This document shows positions 33,981-42,857 of a stretch of DNA of 64,000 nt, piece by piece (position 1 is the first letter of the stretch; each line of letters opens with the position of its first letter). This DNA comes from Methylotuvimicrobium sp. KM2 (GTDB lineage Bacteria > Pseudomonadota > Gammaproteobacteria > Methylococcales > Methylomonadaceae), in assembly GCF_038051925.1 (NCBI RefSeq), contig NZ_CP150634.1:3852300-3916299 (forward strand), in the 5' to 3' direction. The translations under genes and the position numbers were made by a program. The notes under the pieces were generated by a model. It made no database searches, had not been told where the DNA came from, and saw only the letters and a program-made list of their open reading frames with translations.

Positions 33981-35480
33981 GTGCCCATGAGAAACGTCTT
34001 ATCGCCACAGCTGTGCATTGGTCAAATCGACATTGCCGACATCGTTATCGATGTCACTTCACGGGACGATATTCCCTTGTTGCTGTTAGGCCTGCAACAC
34101 CTCTACTGCACACGGCCGTTACGCGATGCTATTTTCGGTATCCTCAAGGAGCTCGCGCCGATCCAAACGGACGGTGAGCAGACTCGCGTCGTATCGCTCG
34201 ACAAGGGACGGCCCGGCATGAATCAATGGGCGATTCTGGTGCTGGGCACGCTTCGCCTGGCGCTCAATGCCGATTATGACCGTATCCTGGAATTGGCCAA
34301 TGAACATAAGACGCTTCGGGACATGCTCGGACACACCGGTTTGGAGAGCGATTTCCGCTATCGCCTGCAAACCTTGCGCGACAACCTCAGGCTGTTCACT
34401 CCGGAGCTGATGGCCCGTATCAATGCGGAAGTGGTGCGCGCCGGTCATCAGGCCTTGAGCTTAAGTGCACAGGCGCCACTCCATGGCCGTTGCGATTCGT
34501 TCGTCGTCGAAACGCATGTGCATTTTCCGACCGATCTCAATCTGTTGTACGATGCCATCCGCAAACTGATCCAAGGCTGCGGCCAATGGAATGACACCTA
34601 TCCGTTACTCGGCTGGCGGCAACATGCTTTCAACCTTCGACAGTTCAAGCGACTCTACCGGACCGTACAAACACTCAAGCACTCAACTTCCAAAGACGAG
34701 GTCAAGAAAGCGGCCCGACAAGAGGAAATCCATCAGGCCTGCCGGAATTACCTCGACCTTGCGCAAACCTTTCTCGATCGTGCCCGAGGTACGCTAAGCT
34801 GTCTTCGTACTCAGCATCAGGTGCCTGTTGAAATGCTCGCCTCTTTAGAGGTTTTCGGCCGGGATGCCGAACGCCAGATCGACCAAATCCAGCGGCGAAT
34901 CCTGCAAGGCGAAACCATCCCACATGACGAAAAAGTGTTTTCCCTGTTTCAGCGGCACACCGAATGGATCAGCAAAGGCAAGGCCGGCGTGCCGGTCGAG
35001 CTGGGCCTGCGTGTTTGCATCCTGGAAGACCAGTATGGCTTCATCCTGCACAGTCTGGTCATGTCGAAGCTCACTGACGATCAAGTCGCGGTACCGATGG
35101 TCAAAGGCGCACAACAAGTATTTCCCAACCTGAAAACATGCAGCTATGACAAAGCCTTCCATAGTAAAGGCAACCAAAATAACCTGAAAGGCTTATTGGA
35201 CACCGTGGTGCTGCCCCAAAAAGGCCGACTCTCCAAAGTCGATCAAGCCCGCGAACATGCCTCCGAATTCAAGCGTCTGAGACGGCAACATTCGGCGGTC
35301 GAATCCGCCATTAATGCCCTCGAAGTGCATGGTCTGGACACTTGCCGTGATCATGGCCTTGACGGCATTGAGCGCTATGTGGCATTAGCCGTGCTATCGC
35401 GTAACATCCAACAGCTGGGCGCCATCAAGCGAGAGCAAGCACGGCAGCGTTTAATCGAACAGCGAAAGCGCGCCGCATAG
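33981..35480 (+). CDS. ISNCY-type transposase
   Basis: 499-aa transposase. The N-terminal region carries a predicted DNA-binding part (LGTLRLALNADYDRILELANEHKTLR), and the C-terminal catalytic region contains the probable DDE residues in VCILEDQYGFI, KTCSYDKAFHSKGNQ and AVESAINALEVHGLDTC. It matches the ISNCY family layout. The frame is intact. Terminal repeats were not resolved, so the element limits are unknown. It lies between the diguanylate cyclase and the Tad locus. Confidence 0.8.
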   Translation: MPMRNVLSPQLCIGQIDIADIVIDVTSRDDIPLLLLGLQHLYCTRPLRDAIFGILKELAPIQTDGEQTRVVSLDKGRPGMNQWAILVLGTLRLALNADYDRILELANEHKTLRDMLGHTGLESDFRYRLQTLRDNLRLFTPELMARINAEVVRAGHQALSLSAQAPLHGRCDSFVVETHVHFPTDLNLLYDAIRKLIQGCGQWNDTYPLLGWRQHAFNLRQFKRLYRTVQTLKHSTSKDEVKKAARQEEIHQACRNYLDLAQTFLDRARGTLSCLRTQHQVPVEMLASLEVFGRDAERQIDQIQRRILQGETIPHDEKVFSLFQRHTEWISKGKAGVPVELGLRVCILEDQYGFILHSLVMSKLTDDQVAVPMVKGAQQVFPNLKTCSYDKAFHSKGNQNNLKGLLDTVVLPQKGRLSKVDQAREHASEFKRLRRQHSAVESAINALEVHGLDTCRDHGLDGIERYVALAVLSRNIQQLGAIKREQARQRLIEQRKRAA

Positions 35481-35857
35481 CACCCTGCCGCCTCGAGAAG
35501 AACAGGCAGCGTTCAACAGGAGGGGTTGGTGCGCCTAAAATTCACCACAAATAAGAATAATTCTTATTTGCTCGGGCAATATGAGCTAAATTGCTGTAAT
35601 CCCCACTGCTTCTGTCGGTTATTGAGGTAGAGTTTCCGTCAAATTTGCAGGGGGTTTTCTGAAAAGTGGCTTTTTCGTTCAAGCACTACCTAAAACGGCG
35701 GGAGTTTTTTGCGTGGAGCTCATTCCTGCATAGAAAAGCATACAGGTTTCCCTGTAACCCACTATGCATCGAGCTAAAAACAGTCAACTCACATCCGCTT
35801 CCCAGGTTGCTTTTAAAGCATGTCGCTGCTAATCCTCCGAAGAAACTGGAAATAGTT
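35481..35857. other. Intergenic region between transposase and tadG
   Basis: No gene. Contains a near-perfect palindrome AATAAGAATAATTCTTATT (about 35549-35567), which could end transcription from either side, and sequence at 35637-35680 (CCGTCAAATTTGCAGGGGG) that might be the right end of the ISNCY element. Confidence 0.3.
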
Positions 35858-37648
35858 TCATATCAACAAGTCAGGCCGGCCAATGTCTAGGTCGATCAAC
35901 TTGACATCCGCATAACCGATATCAATCCCCAATACACCCAACAGTGTATCCAGCATAGGCGCAACGGCCGCTAAAATGATGCGGACCAAACCTTCGGCAA
36001 TACCTAAAGAGTTCAGATCGACACCGGCAACGTTTACCAAGTTTTCATCTTCGAGCGCATTGGTCAAGCTCTGCCCCACATTGCTTTCGGCCCGCTGAAT
36101 CTGCGGCAGGTCTCCGGGGCCGACTTCAAATTGCAAACTTTCCTCGATCGCGTCACTTAAATTTAGCGATAGGCTCAACGGCACCTGAATATCTTCATAA
36201 CTGGGGAACAATAATAATCTGACCACCTTTAGGTTCAGCGTCACAAGAACATCGAGATCGACGTCGGCAATTCCCTTCTCGACGCCGATAGTCACAAGCG
36301 ACTTCGGGCTTCCCTGGCCGGCGCATTGAATGGTTTCCAGACAAGCGCGGCCTTGGGCAGCCTCGACCGCTAAATTAATGACCACATCGACATCGATCAA
36401 ATCCGACGAGCCTAACAACGCACCCAAAAGACTGAACAAATCGTCCAACAAGCTAGCCAGCAAACCTTCGCCCAGCAATCCGCCGACGACACTTTTGACT
36501 AATGAGCCCTGAGCCGTCAAGTCCAGCCTGACTTGCGCGGTTCGCGCCTCGGTGCGGCAATTACCATCTTCGTCCATACCGGGAGGGCCGATCGCGAGTT
36601 GCGGCGGCTCTATCACATTCAGTACAGTGTTTACCGAAAGCCCTCCCGGCAATCCGAAATTCAACGGCAGCGTCAGCGCACTGTCACCATTGGCAACCAA
36701 GGCCGTCGTGGTAATCAGGTCGAGCAAATTAATCTCGACCGAAGCGGCCTCCTCTACATTCGGCGCGGTCACGACCAAGACGTCTCCTAATGTCAGCTCG
36801 GCATTGGAAACAGCAGCACTCGCTAAAGTCTGCATCGCAGCGACCACCTCCAACGCCACGACATCGGAATCGTTCACCGCATTCGCGTAAATTTGCAGTA
36901 ACTCGCCCACCGACACCGGCGCTTTCAACAACTCATTGACGGTACCGACCCCGGCCGCGGCCTGCACCAGACTCAGAAGAGAAATATTGGTACTAGCGAC
37001 GCCTTCATAAGAAACCGCACTGAGATCGAGTGAAGACCCCAGAATTCCGCCAAGTAACGCATTAAGAACCATCGATTCCTGGGTATTCACCGACAACAAT
37101 CCGCTACCGACGGAAAACCCGGCCAATCCCCGGCGCTCCGCGACCGCGGTCGCTTGTAAGGTCGCCTCTCGGCCCAGTATTCCGCCGGCAAAGAGGCTTG
37201 CCGGTACGGTATTGCCGGCGGTCACTCGCACCGCCGTCGACGTGGCCGGATTATCCACCATGAAATTCCTGACGCCGCCTGCGCCCACCGAGATCGTGCC
37301 CAGTAAAACCTCCAGCGTTCTGTCGCCGGCGAGCGGATGATTATTGCGCGCCGCGCTGGCCTGCGCGGCCGCTTCCGCGGTCGATAGATTACCATCGCCG
37401 CACCAACCGGATTGCGAGGAGGCATCCAAGGACGCCATGTCAGCTATGCTCTGTAAGCGCCGCTGTTCCACCATCAAGCGCCCGGTATCGACCGCCAGCG
37501 CGGTAAACAAGATCGACAACAACAATACCATCGCGCCCAAAATACCCAAGGCGCCTCGTTGCCGGGCGAGCGGTCGCGCACGGTGGTGGGGGATTTCACT
37601 CGGTTTGTTTAACGAATGCATAGCGTTATTGCTCCAATCTTCCTCCAT
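35858..37648 (-). CDS. TadG-like pilus-associated protein
   Basis: Tad/Flp locus protein of 596 aa. One N-terminal membrane helix (about 33-52) preceded by RQRGALGILGAMVLLL, matching the TadG N-terminal domain, then VDTGRLMVEQRRLQSIADMASLDAS. The remainder is a long extracytoplasmic region rich in Leu, Asp and Gly with no domain I can name. The start could be ATG 37648 or ATG 37624 (MHSLNKPS). 18 nt downstream of the DUF3613 gene, so they are cotranscribed. Probably interacts with Flp pilus assembly at the envelope; that is family inference. Confidence 0.82.
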   Translation of the reverse strand: MEEDWSNNAMHSLNKPSEIPHHRARPLARQRGALGILGAMVLLLSILFTALAVDTGRLMVEQRRLQSIADMASLDASSQSGWCGDGNLSTAEAAAQASAARNNHPLAGDRTLEVLLGTISVGAGGVRNFMVDNPATSTAVRVTAGNTVPASLFAGGILGREATLQATAVAERRGLAGFSVGSGLLSVNTQESMVLNALLGGILGSSLDLSAVSYEGVASTNISLLSLVQAAAGVGTVNELLKAPVSVGELLQIYANAVNDSDVVALEVVAAMQTLASAAVSNAELTLGDVLVVTAPNVEEAASVEINLLDLITTTALVANGDSALTLPLNFGLPGGLSVNTVLNVIEPPQLAIGPPGMDEDGNCRTEARTAQVRLDLTAQGSLVKSVVGGLLGEGLLASLLDDLFSLLGALLGSSDLIDVDVVINLAVEAAQGRACLETIQCAGQGSPKSLVTIGVEKGIADVDLDVLVTLNLKVVRLLLFPSYEDIQVPLSLSLNLSDAIEESLQFEVGPGDLPQIQRAESNVGQSLTNALEDENLVNVAGVDLNSLGIAEGLVRIILAAVAPMLDTLLGVLGIDIGYADVKLIDLDIGRPDLLI

Positions 37649-37666
37649 CGACGTTCGAGCCGAATA

Positions 37667-37948
37667 TCAGTTCGAAGAACCGCTGCTTATGCCGTTTTGA
37701 TTCATTTTGAAATACTCGGGAATTGTATGCGTGAAGCTTTCGACATAGCGCTTATGAATCTCATGAGCGACCGGTCCCGAAACCGTCTGCCGCGTCGAAG
37801 AAGCCGCGATTCCGCTTCGCTGCAATTCTAGCCAGCGACGGGTATCCTCGCCGTGCGGACGCTCCTTCGGCAATTCGGCAAGCACGCCGGTCGCATTGAA
37901 CATCAATATCAGCGGCCAGCCCGCCGCGATCGACTTAATGGACATCAT
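37667..37948 (-). CDS. DUF3613 family protein of Tad locus
   Basis: 93-aa predicted periplasmic protein: signal peptide (about 1-24, ending VLAE), then the DUF3613 signature DTRRWLELQRSGIAAS and a Y-E-F-x-HTIPEYF segment. Such proteins occur beside tadD and tadG in proteobacterial Tad clusters; their role is unknown. AAGGGGG stands just upstream of the double ATG. It now starts 3 kb away from tadD because of IS insertions. Confidence 0.78.
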   Translation of the reverse strand: MMSIKSIAAGWPLILMFNATGVLAELPKERPHGEDTRRWLELQRSGIAASSTRQTVSGPVAHEIHKRYVESFTHTIPEYFKMNQNGISSGSSN

Positions 37949-38048
37949 TCCCCCTTTGATAGTCTAAGTTTATCTCGGTCCCACCGCGCCAGCTTAGCTG
38001 CCCTAAAAATCGTAAATACCGCCTTGCTACCGCAAGGTGCGGCTTCAC

Positions 38049-38140
38049 ACCGGGGCGGGTTATTCAATCTGCCCCATACGTTCGATTTGCTTTGGCCACG
38101 GTCGAAACGTTTAGGACGGGGTTGCAAATCCCGTCCTGCC
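38049..38140. repeat. ACACCGGGGCGGG repeat, copy left of the IS pair
   Basis: 92 bp sharing most positions with 41094-41187: ACACCGGGGCGGGTTA, GTACG-like spacer, TTTGCTTTGGCCACGGTCG, then the GGACGGGG hairpin unit. The two copies bracket the nested IS3/IS30 block in the same orientation. Confidence 0.75.
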
Positions 38141-38143
38141 AAG

Positions 38144-38225
38144 GTAGCCCGGATGGAGCGTAGCGCAATCCGGGACGTTCGAAGCCACGCCATTCCCGTA
38201 TTCTGCTACGCTGCATACGGGCTAC
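38144..38225. repeat. 82-bp GTAGCCCGG element
   Basis: Same 82-bp element as 30488-30569 with few substitutions, and as 52469-52550 in inverse orientation. Ends GTAGCCCGG/CGGGCTAC, interior ACGTTCGAAGCCACGCC. A CACCTAACGC-type hairpin follows at 38280-38300. Confidence 0.8.
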
Positions 38226-38378
38226 GCGCTAATGCGACCTCGATACCCTTTATTGTTACCTAACGCACCCGGCTTTCCCTCACCTAGCGTTAGGTGAGGG
38301 ACGACGAAAGCGTCGCTCCCACAAGGGGGCTTCACCGACACCGGTAAATGTCAACGTAGTTGTCGCATGTGTTGAAAA

Positions 38379-39476
38379 TTAATGAACGGTAGTGTCGGTA
38401 TTTTTTACCGCATTATCGATCGGTTTATCGGGATTTAAACAGACTTGTGCCTGCCAATCCCAGTTTCGGGTACCACGGCTCCAGCGCTCCGGTTTTTTGG
38501 CTTTAGCGGCCTCATAAACGGCTTGGCGTTGCTTCAAGATCGCCTGGTCTTCACCCGTATGACGTTGCTCGGGTGTGACATATTGAATGCCGCTGTGCCG
38601 ATGCTCGTGGTTATACCAGCAGACAAAGCCGGTCACCCATTCCCTGGCGGCGCTCAGCGAGGCAAAAGGCTGTGTCGGATACTGTGCGTCATATTTCAGT
38701 GTTTTGAACAACGACTCGGAATACGGGTTGTCATTACTGACCGCCGGGCGACTCCGCGAGGGCGTAACGCCCAGCTGTTGCAAGGTTGCCAGCAGCGTTA
38801 CCCCTTTCATCGGGCTGCCGTTGTCGGAATGTAAGACTAACTGATGTCGTGGAATGCCTTCACGTTGGCAGAGATCGGTGATCAGATCGGCAGCCAGTTC
38901 GCTGCTTTCTTGCTCATAAACTTGCCAACCGACGATCTTGCGGCTGAAAATATCCATAAACAGATACAGATAGAAAAACTGGCCTTTGACGAGGCTGGTC
39001 AAATACGTGATGTCCCAGCTCACCAGTTGTTTTGGCGCCGTTGTGGTCAGGGCTTTCGGCTTGCTGCGCTCGACCGGTGTTCGACAGGCATGACGGTGAT
39101 TCACTTGTTTCGCCTCGCGAAAAATGCGGTACATCGTCGACTCTGAAGCATAATATTCGCCGCGTTCGGCCAAGATCGGTACGATTTGATGCGGTGTTTT
39201 GTCTTTGAACTCATCGCTGTTGGCTATGGCTAATATCCCGGCGCGTTCTACGTCACTCAAACGATTGCACGGCGCTTGTTGCCGGAGCGTACGACCGTCA
39301 ATCGGCACGACTTCGGGGCGTTGCCAACGTTGTAACGTGCGCAGCTGTAGCCCCATGACATCGGCGGCTTTGGCTTTACGTGCCCCGTGTTTAACGGCCT
39401 CGTTAAAGAGCGTGACTAAATGCATGCGTTCTGCAAGAGGGATCATGACGCCTTTTCCTCCCAGAACGCTTGGCAC
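38379..39476 (-). CDS. IS3-family transposase OrfB
   Basis: rve-type integrase core with the DDE triad: Asp in LVSWDITYLTS, Asp in LHSDNGSPMKG, Glu in NPYSESLFKTLKY. 365 aa from the first available start, though in IS3 elements OrfB is normally made as an OrfAB fusion by -1 frameshifting; the 34-bp overlap with orfA fits this. The catalytic frame is intact but orfA is split, so the element is probably not self-mobile. Lies between tadD and the DUF3613 gene. Confidence 0.88.
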   Translation of the reverse strand: MPSVLGGKGVMIPLAERMHLVTLFNEAVKHGARKAKAADVMGLQLRTLQRWQRPEVVPIDGRTLRQQAPCNRLSDVERAGILAIANSDEFKDKTPHQIVPILAERGEYYASESTMYRIFREAKQVNHRHACRTPVERSKPKALTTTAPKQLVSWDITYLTSLVKGQFFYLYLFMDIFSRKIVGWQVYEQESSELAADLITDLCQREGIPRHQLVLHSDNGSPMKGVTLLATLQQLGVTPSRSRPAVSNDNPYSESLFKTLKYDAQYPTQPFASLSAAREWVTGFVCWYNHEHRHSGIQYVTPEQRHTGEDQAILKQRQAVYEAAKAKKPERWSRGTRNWDWQAQVCLNPDKPIDNAVKNTDTTVH

Positions 39477-39922
39477 TTTTTTTGAAGAATCAACAAAGCC
39501 GCGGCTTCTGCTAAGGCTTTCTCCTTGCGCTGGAGGTCTTTTTTCAGTTGGTCAATCTCGTCCTGCAAGGGTTTCGCCGCTTTCCTTGATGTGTGGCTGG
39601 ATTCGGCCGCCTCAAGCGGTTTAATAAAGTCTTGTTTCCAAGTTTGCAGATGATGGGTAAATAAGCCTCGTTCGCGGCAAAAGGCATTGAGCGCTTCGCC
39701 TTCCAAGCCTGCGCTGGCTACCAAGGCTTCAAACCGTTGTTGCCGGGTCCAGTCTTTAGGACGTTGTTGTTTCATAGTCTTTGTAATTGAAGTAGATCGT
39801 GTCCGTTTAAGCCAGCCTTTCAGTGTAAACACGCTGATATTCAATTCTTCGGCAATCGATTGAATGCTTTTATCACCGCGTTGCAATACTTTGCTCAGGG
39901 CTTGCTCTTTAAATTCTTCCTG
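39443..39922 (-). pseudogene. IS3-family OrfA, split by IS30 insertion
   Basis: Helix-turn-helix OrfA (LQRGDKSIQSIAEELNISVF, then a leucine-zipper-like QDEIDQLKKDLQRKEKALAEAA). Reading upstream past the apparent start gives QEEFKEQALSKV before the frame meets the IS30 end at 39923. The missing start, MQTRYSEA, is on the far side at 41017-41042. Joining them gives a typical OrfA N-terminus, so the gene was cut after about nine codons. Confidence 0.8.
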
Positions 39923-41016
39923 GATTCAAGTTATAAGTGCAATCCCACTAATCATGCGGCTTTGCACTCTGGTTGTTCAAAAAACACCGAATGAGGTGTT
40001 CGATAGTCCAGTCCTTTTCGGGGGCGGTGATTGAGCCGGTGCATAACCTTTTCGACCTGCTCGTCGGTGATGTCCTCAAAGCTGCTGCCCTTGGGGAAAT
40101 ATTGCCGAATGAGGCCATTGGTATTCTCGTTAAGTCCACGTTCCCAGGAGCAATAAGGGTTGGCGAAATAAACTGGCGCATTGAGCGCTTGGCTGATCGC
40201 TTTGTGTCCGGCAAACTCTTTCCCGTTATCCGAGGTAATCGTCAGTACCTTGTCCTGATAATTGGTCAGTAACTCAATTGTTGCTGTCGTCACGCCTTCA
40301 GCATGCTTGCTATCGACCTTTTTAATCAAGGTGAACTTGGACTTACGATCGACCAGCGTCACCAAGGCGCCCTGATGGTTTTTTCCGATGACGGTATCAA
40401 TTTCCCAATCACCGATACGGCCCTTTTCGTCAACAATCGCCGGTCTTTCTGCGATGCCGACACGCCCGACAATCTGCCCCCGTTTGTCTTTCGAGCCATA
40501 TTTCTTGCGGCGCTTCTTGTTGGCTTGGCGCAAGTGCTTATACAGGTCGCCTCCCGCGCGTTTGTCTGCCCAAATGTGCTGATAGATCCGTTCATGACTG
40601 ATACGTGTGCCGTGCTCCTTGTCCAGCCAGCCCGAAACTTGCTCAGGGCTCCAATCCAGACGCACTTGGCCTTCGATTAAGCTAATTACTTCCGCGGTCA
40701 TTTTAACGGACTTAAAGGCTTGCCGTTTGCGTCTGTCCGACTTGATCTGGGCCTGTTTAGGACGATAGCCACGCAGTCCGCGATTACGTGTCAACTCACG
40801 GCTAATCGTGCCCTCTGAGACGCCAACAATCTCGGCGATCTTTTTATTTGTTTGTCCTGCTTTCAATAAGGCGGCAATCTGGTATCGTTGTGCTTCGGTC
40901 AACTGTTTGTAGTCCGTCATCGCTTATCCATCTTTGGTCGGATTGAGAAGGGGTGGCACTATAACAGTTGACCCCTTCTTTATCACTCAAAATGAATTGC
41001 ACTTGTTAGTTGAATC
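39923..41016. mobile_element. IS30-family element nested in IS3 orfA
   Basis: Imperfect terminal inverted repeats of 20-21 bp: GATTCAAGTTATAAGTGCAAT on the left pairs with GATTCAACTAACAAGTGCAA at the right when read inward (3 or 4 mismatches). 1,094 bp, carrying one transposase gene on the minus strand. The flanks do not give a clear 2-3 bp target duplication. Confidence 0.82.
39952..40920 (-). CDS. IS30-family transposase
   Basis: 322 aa. N-terminal helix-turn-helix (YQIAALLKAGQTNKKIAEIVGVSEGTISREL), a second DNA-binding part, then the rve catalytic core with DDE residues: Asp in WEIDTVIGKNHQGA, Asp in ITSDNGKEFAGH, Glu in GLNENTNGLIRQYFPKG. Frame intact, so it may be active. It fills the IS30 element. 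Confidence 0.93.
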   Translation of the reverse strand: MTDYKQLTEAQRYQIAALLKAGQTNKKIAEIVGVSEGTISRELTRNRGLRGYRPKQAQIKSDRRKRQAFKSVKMTAEVISLIEGQVRLDWSPEQVSGWLDKEHGTRISHERIYQHIWADKRAGGDLYKHLRQANKKRRKKYGSKDKRGQIVGRVGIAERPAIVDEKGRIGDWEIDTVIGKNHQGALVTLVDRKSKFTLIKKVDSKHAEGVTTATIELLTNYQDKVLTITSDNGKEFAGHKAISQALNAPVYFANPYCSWERGLNENTNGLIRQYFPKGSSFEDITDEQVEKVMHRLNHRPRKGLDYRTPHSVFFEQPECKAA

Positions 41017-41042
41017 CGCGCTTCACTATAACGGGTTTGCAT
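41017..41042 (-). pseudogene. Detached 5' end of IS3 OrfA
   Basis: ATG 41042 with GAGG 7-8 nt upstream reads MQTRYSEA and runs into the IS30 end. It is the missing start of the OrfA at 39443-39922. Confidence 0.7.
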
Positions 41043-41093
41043 TTTTTTACCTCTATAAAATTTTAGAGGCGACAACTATCCTGACACAGGGGG

Positions 41094-41187
41094 ACACCGG
41101 GGCGGGTTACTCAATCCGCCCCGTACGTTCTATTTGCTTTGGCCACGGTCGAAACGTTTAGGGCGGGGTTACAAACCCTGTCCTGCC
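41094..41187. repeat. ACACCGGGGCGGG repeat, copy right of the IS pair
   Basis: Direct-orientation counterpart of 38049-38140 and ending in the GGCGGGGTT...CTGTCC hairpin unit. Its end overlaps the last codons of tadD (stop at 41169), so the repeat contributes the TadD C-terminus (LAGQGL). Confidence 0.7.
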
Positions 41188-41927
41188 AAGTCTCTTTCCT
41201 CTTTCCTCTTTCCCCTTTTACCTTTCATAGACTCTTTAATTCCTTCGGCTTGTACCTGCAACTGTGCAACCGTTTCCGCATCTATGTGCAAATACTCGGA
41301 AAAAACCCGTAATTCCTGCTCCTTACCCATCATCGACAACAGTAAGATCATATTACTGGCGGCTAAACGGTCCCCGCCATCCAATTCCAGAACCGTCAGA
41401 AATTCTTCGCGCGCCGAATCGAAGCGGCCGTCCAGCAACAACGCATAACCCAAATCATTGCGTACGCGTAAATCGACCGGCAGTTCGTCGGCGGCTTTTT
41501 GTAAATAATAGATGGCCTCGTTAATACGCTGTTTTTTACCGGCGATCAACCCGAGCCCGTGATAACCCCTGCCCGCCAAGCAACTTTTCAGTAACTTGCG
41601 ATAGAACGTTTCGGCCCTGTCTGCGTGATCCGTCCGACGCAGAATTTCCGCGCGTAAATAAGCAGCCTGCAACGAGGACGAGTGGGTATTGTCCAAGTGC
41701 GCCAATGCCGCATAAAGTTTTCCGGAGTCCATGATCTGCCGGATTAAATCGAGCTTGACGTTTTGCTCCGGTTCGTCATCGTCGCCGCAAGATCTCGCAC
41801 GAACCTGAGCCTCCGTATTCGAGTCTCTGTCGATGCCGTCTTTGGGCGACAATAATCCGCAGCCGGTCATCACCGCTCCGAAAATACTCAGCAAGACGCC
41901 GGCGCGCGCACATTCACCCGGCAACAT
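41169..41927 (-). CDS. tadD: TadD tetratricopeptide lipoprotein
   Basis: Outer-membrane lipoprotein of the Tad locus: signal peptide with lipobox MTGC (about residue 22), then TPR-like helical repeats (AALAHLDNTHSSSLQAAYLRAEIL, GYHGLGLIAGKKQRINEAIYYLQKAAD, NDLGYALLLDGRFDSAREEFLTVLELDGGD). 252 aa. TadD-type pilotins help secretin (CpaC) assembly. Start overlaps the tadC stop by 14 bp. The extreme C-terminus is read from a dispersed repeat. Confidence 0.88.
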   Translation of the reverse strand: MLPGECARAGVLLSIFGAVMTGCGLLSPKDGIDRDSNTEAQVRARSCGDDDEPEQNVKLDLIRQIMDSGKLYAALAHLDNTHSSSLQAAYLRAEILRRTDHADRAETFYRKLLKSCLAGRGYHGLGLIAGKKQRINEAIYYLQKAADELPVDLRVRNDLGYALLLDGRFDSAREEFLTVLELDGGDRLAASNMILLLSMMGKEQELRVFSEYLHIDAETVAQLQVQAEGIKESMKGKRGKRKEERDLAGQGL

Positions 41928-42846
41928 TCATCAACCCCCTCGCCAAAGCCAAAAACCCCGGCCCGGCCAGAAAAATCAGCAAAGCCGGAAAAAGAAAAAT
42001 CATCATCACGATCGACATTTTCGCGGATAAGCGATTGACATATTCTCGCATCGCCGATTGTTGGCGCTCCTCGATTAATTGCGCAAAATTCGCCAGCGAT
42101 TCTCGAATATTGCCGCCATACCGCGTCACTTGCTTGATGATCGCAACCGTATCGGTCAATTCGTTCACCGCGAGCGGCTCGGCCATCTCGCTCAAGGCTT
42201 CGGCCCGATCATGACCGGCATCGAAACGCTGCAGCACACCGGTCAATTCTTCGGAAAGATTGGGCATTAGAATCCGCCCTTCTTCATGCATCACGCGTAT
42301 AGTATGTTCGGTGGAAAGCCCCGCATCGAACAGCATGCGCAATAAATAAATCGCGGTGGGCATTTCCCGGGCCAATGCATTACGGCGTGCGGCGGCGCGG
42401 TAACGCAACAAATAACGCGGTGCTAGAAAGCCCAACACAAAGGCGACGAACACCAACGCCATTTTTTGCTTCCCTTCCAGGTCACCATCGACGGCATCGA
42501 CAATCACGGCAAACACCACCATGGCCAGCGGTGTCAGCCAGGTTGCCGACCAAAAGGTCAAACGCTTACGCGGCGCATGCCAGCCGGCCTGCTTCAAGAG
42601 GCGAGTCATTTCTTCTTGATCCGAGCCCGCGAATATTTTGCCCAACGTTTTACCGCCCATGCGTTCCGCCGCCCCCTTGATCCAGCCCTCTTCGGAACTT
42701 CCCGTACGCACTCCGACCTTGAGCAGTTCATTAAACCGGCGCTGCGTCGCCGGCGAGGCAGCGCCGGAACGATTTGCCGCAAACAACAGCAATAAACCCG
42801 CCAGCACTAGCAGCAAAGCCATCGAGAGATATAACCACAATGCCAT
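41914..42846 (-). CDS. tadC: TadC Tad-pilus inner-membrane platform protein
   Basis: GspF-like (T2SSF domain) inner-membrane protein that forms the assembly platform with TadB. Three to four membrane helices (about 1-25, 92-120, 125-145 and 275-300) and the conserved LRMLFDAGLSTEHTIRVM and VKQVTRYGGNIRESLANFAQLIEE-type segments. 310 aa. Directly after tadB with 11 nt between. Confidence 0.92.
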   Translation of the reverse strand: MALWLYLSMALLLVLAGLLLLFAANRSGAASPATQRRFNELLKVGVRTGSSEEGWIKGAAERMGGKTLGKIFAGSDQEEMTRLLKQAGWHAPRKRLTFWSATWLTPLAMVVFAVIVDAVDGDLEGKQKMALVFVAFVLGFLAPRYLLRYRAAARRNALAREMPTAIYLLRMLFDAGLSTEHTIRVMHEEGRILMPNLSEELTGVLQRFDAGHDRAEALSEMAEPLAVNELTDTVAIIKQVTRYGGNIRESLANFAQLIEERQQSAMREYVNRLSAKMSIVMMIFLFPALLIFLAGPGFLALARGLMNVAG

Positions 42847-42857
42847 AACGAGGATTC

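Larger units (their letters stand above)
38349..41086. mobile_element. IS3-family element, interrupted by an IS30-family element
   Basis: Left end TGTCAACGTAGTTGTCGC and right end, read inward on the other strand, TGTCAGGATAGTTGTCGC: a matching pair starting with TG as in IS3-family elements. Without the nested 1,094-bp element the IS is about 1.64 kb with two overlapping frames (orfA, orfB) on the minus strand. I see no convincing target duplication (flanks AAA and CAG). Confidence 0.8.

Noticed and set aside
33925..35680. Defined ends for the ISNCY-type element
   Set aside because: Possible termini near 33945 and 35640 share only a few positions and no target duplication was found.
39913..41026. 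Target duplication of the IS30-type element
   Set aside because: Flanks GCGCG and CAGG do not give a clean 2-3 bp repeat; I left it unassigned.
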